Of a stretch of DNA of 8,351 bases, positions 7,743 through 8,351 are shown one piece after another. This DNA is from Candidatus Onthocola stercoravium. Its GTDB lineage: Bacteria > Bacillota_I > Bacilli_A > RF39 > UBA660. How positions within the stretch are numbered: position 1 is the first letter of the stretch; every line of letters starts with the position of its first letter. Under the pieces are notes generated by a model that searched no databases, had not been told where the DNA came from, and was given only the letters and a program-made list of their open reading frames with translations. The DNA is taken from NCBI GenBank assembly GCA_018711775.1, contig DVHV01000111.1:1-8351 (forward strand), in the 5' to 3' direction. A program made the position numbers and the translations under genes.

Positions 7743-8351
7743 AATAATAATAACTTATTCTTACTCTATAATCATAATAATAGCAAGTATAATCATATTC
7801 ATGCCAACAATATCCATTCCGATCAGGATCTCCATCTCCCCAGTCACATTCATACCAACATTCTTCTTCAGCATCATACTCTTCTTCTATATAACATGTT
7901 GCATAATACCTGACAGTTCCACTGGCGCTAGTACAAGTTCGATTAGGCTCTGGACGAGTACAGTCCCAACCATCAGCTTCATATTCGTCAACTATTTCCG
8001 TACAATCAACTTCATAAAAATCGCCATTGGAATCAGGACCGTCGCAATAACACCGTCCTACAACATCTTCTTCTACTTCATGGTAGCAGGTTCCATAACG
8101 GTCAGGGTCACCATCTCCCCGGTCACAGTAGTATTCACATACTTCTTCTCCTCTATATCGTTCTTCATCCCAACATGTATCACGATATTCATCTCCACCT
8201 CTAACTGAAACATAAACTCTTGAACCACTCAAGTATGAATCACTTACATATCCTCCACCAGATATTATTTCTACATCTACTAATTCCTTTATACCTGGCA
8301 AATTTATATAATCAGATATTCTATCACTTTCTTCTGGTTCAGTTGTAAGTC
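7741..8351 (-). CDS. Unrecognised Cys-, Tyr- and Asp/Glu-rich repeat protein (5' end beyond window)
   Basis: I do not recognise this protein. The frame is open from the window edge to a TAG at 7743-7741, 202 visible codons. No ATG occurs in it, and the TTG at 8301 lacks a Shine-Dalgarno, so the N-terminus and any signal peptide are outside the window. The first ~55 visible residues look beta-strand-rich (VDVEIISGGGYV, SRVYVSVRGG) and lack Cys. The rest holds 14 Cys, 5 Trp and over 20 Tyr, with many Asp and Glu, one Phe and no Lys or Leu; the only Lys is in GIKELVD. Two copies of a 35-residue module share CDxGDGDPDRxGxC, with a degenerate third between. The Asp/Gly run resembles calcium-binding loops (dockerin, thrombospondin type 3), but not strictly. 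The chain ends in a Tyr-rich tail (YYYDYRVRISYYY). Spaced, even-numbered Cys suggest a disulfide-bonded extracellular protein; metal binding by Cys/His/Asp is an alternative. A terminator follows directly. Confidence 0.78.
   Translation of the reverse strand, partial: LTTEPEESDRISDYINLPGIKELVDVEIISGGGYVSDSYLSGSRVYVSVRGGDEYRDTCWDEERYRGEEVCEYYCDRGDGDPDRYGTCYHEVEEDVVGRCYCDGPDSNGDFYEVDCTEIVDEYEADGWDCTRPEPNRTCTSASGTVRYYATCYIEEEYDAEEECWYECDWGDGDPDRNGYCWHEYDYTCYYYDYRVRISYYY
7798..7902 (-). repeat. Cys-rich module, C-terminal copy
   Basis: This is a 35-residue module from ATCYIEEEYD to GYCWHE, with Cys spacing C-x11-C-x3-C-x12-C and the core CDWGDGDPDRNGYC. It aligns without gaps to the copy at 8077-8181, with 22 of 35 residues identical by hand count. 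The two are offset by exactly 279 bases (93 codons). Confidence 0.85.
8002..8088 (-). repeat. Degenerate central Cys-rich module
   Basis: This segment has Cys spacing C-x11-C-x1-C-x13-C, close to the flanking modules, and a CDGPDSNGD core in place of CDxGDGDPD. Its first Cys is also the last Cys of the preceding module. Similarity outside the Cys pattern is slight, so descent from the same unit is a guess. Confidence 0.4.
8077..8181 (-). repeat. Cys-rich module, N-terminal copy
   Basis: This is a 35-residue module from DTCWDEERYR to GTCYHE, with Cys spacing C-x11-C-x3-C-x12-C and the core CDRGDGDPDRYGTC. It is paired with the copy at 7798-7902. The core is also similar at DNA level: 8099-8129 against 7820-7850 differs at 5 of 31 bases by hand count. 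Confidence 0.85.

Noticed and set aside
7738..8208. Plus-strand 156-codon frame with long Ile/Phe-rich runs, looking like a membrane protein
   Set aside because: It is the antisense of the Cys/Tyr-rich gene: GAT, GAA and TAT codons read backwards give Ile, Phe and similar hydrophobic codons. Its ATG lies in the terminator region and has no ribosome-binding site.
8299..8301. TTG at 8301 as the start of the Cys/Tyr-rich gene
   Set aside because: No purine-rich site precedes it, and the frame stays open with sensible residues to the window edge, so the gene most likely begins outside the window.

Overview
The window comes from a low-GC, AT-rich bacterium. It is most likely a member of the Bacillota (Bacilli), possibly an uncultured Erysipelotrichales/RF39-like or Acholeplasma-like gut lineage. 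The evidence is the RpoB/RpoC pair of Gram-positive size and architecture (a beta subunit of 1200 residues, and a beta' trigger loop without the large insertion seen in Proteobacteria), and a YbxB-type methyltransferase directly upstream of rpoB, as in Bacillus. Trp codons checked are TGG and TGA serves as a stop (end of ybxB), so the code is standard and not the Mycoplasma/Spiroplasma TGA=Trp code. Assignment below the phylum level is inference.

Everything real is on the minus strand; transcription runs from high to low coordinates. From 8351 down to 7741 is the C-terminal part of an unrecognised protein that is rich in Cys, Tyr and acidic residues and carries a duplicated 35-residue module. 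It ends at an intrinsic terminator (7742-7711) whose stem overlaps its stop codon. Eleven bases past the T-tract starts a near-consensus housekeeping promoter (-35 at 7700-7695, -10 at 7677-7672). This begins an operon of ybxB (7641-7045, TTG start), rpoB (6950-3348, GTG start) and rpoC (3338 to the window edge, ATG start, last roughly 90 residues missing). The only non-coding stretch of any size within the operon is the 94-base ybxB-rpoB gap, which holds a 9-bp inverted repeat and the rpoB ribosome-binding site. No stretch over 300 bases lacks a gene.

The operon makes the two large catalytic subunits of RNA polymerase plus a probable rRNA methyltransferase. Two things stand out. First, the rifampicin-binding segment of RpoB naturally carries Lys and Asp at the positions of E. 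coli Gln513 and His526, which predicts intrinsic rifamycin resistance. Second, the upstream gene is an unusual, almost lysine-free, disulfide-type repeat protein with an Asp/Gly motif resembling calcium-binding loops, in the place where rplJ-rplL would normally be. I see no mobile element, CRISPR array, tRNA or rRNA.
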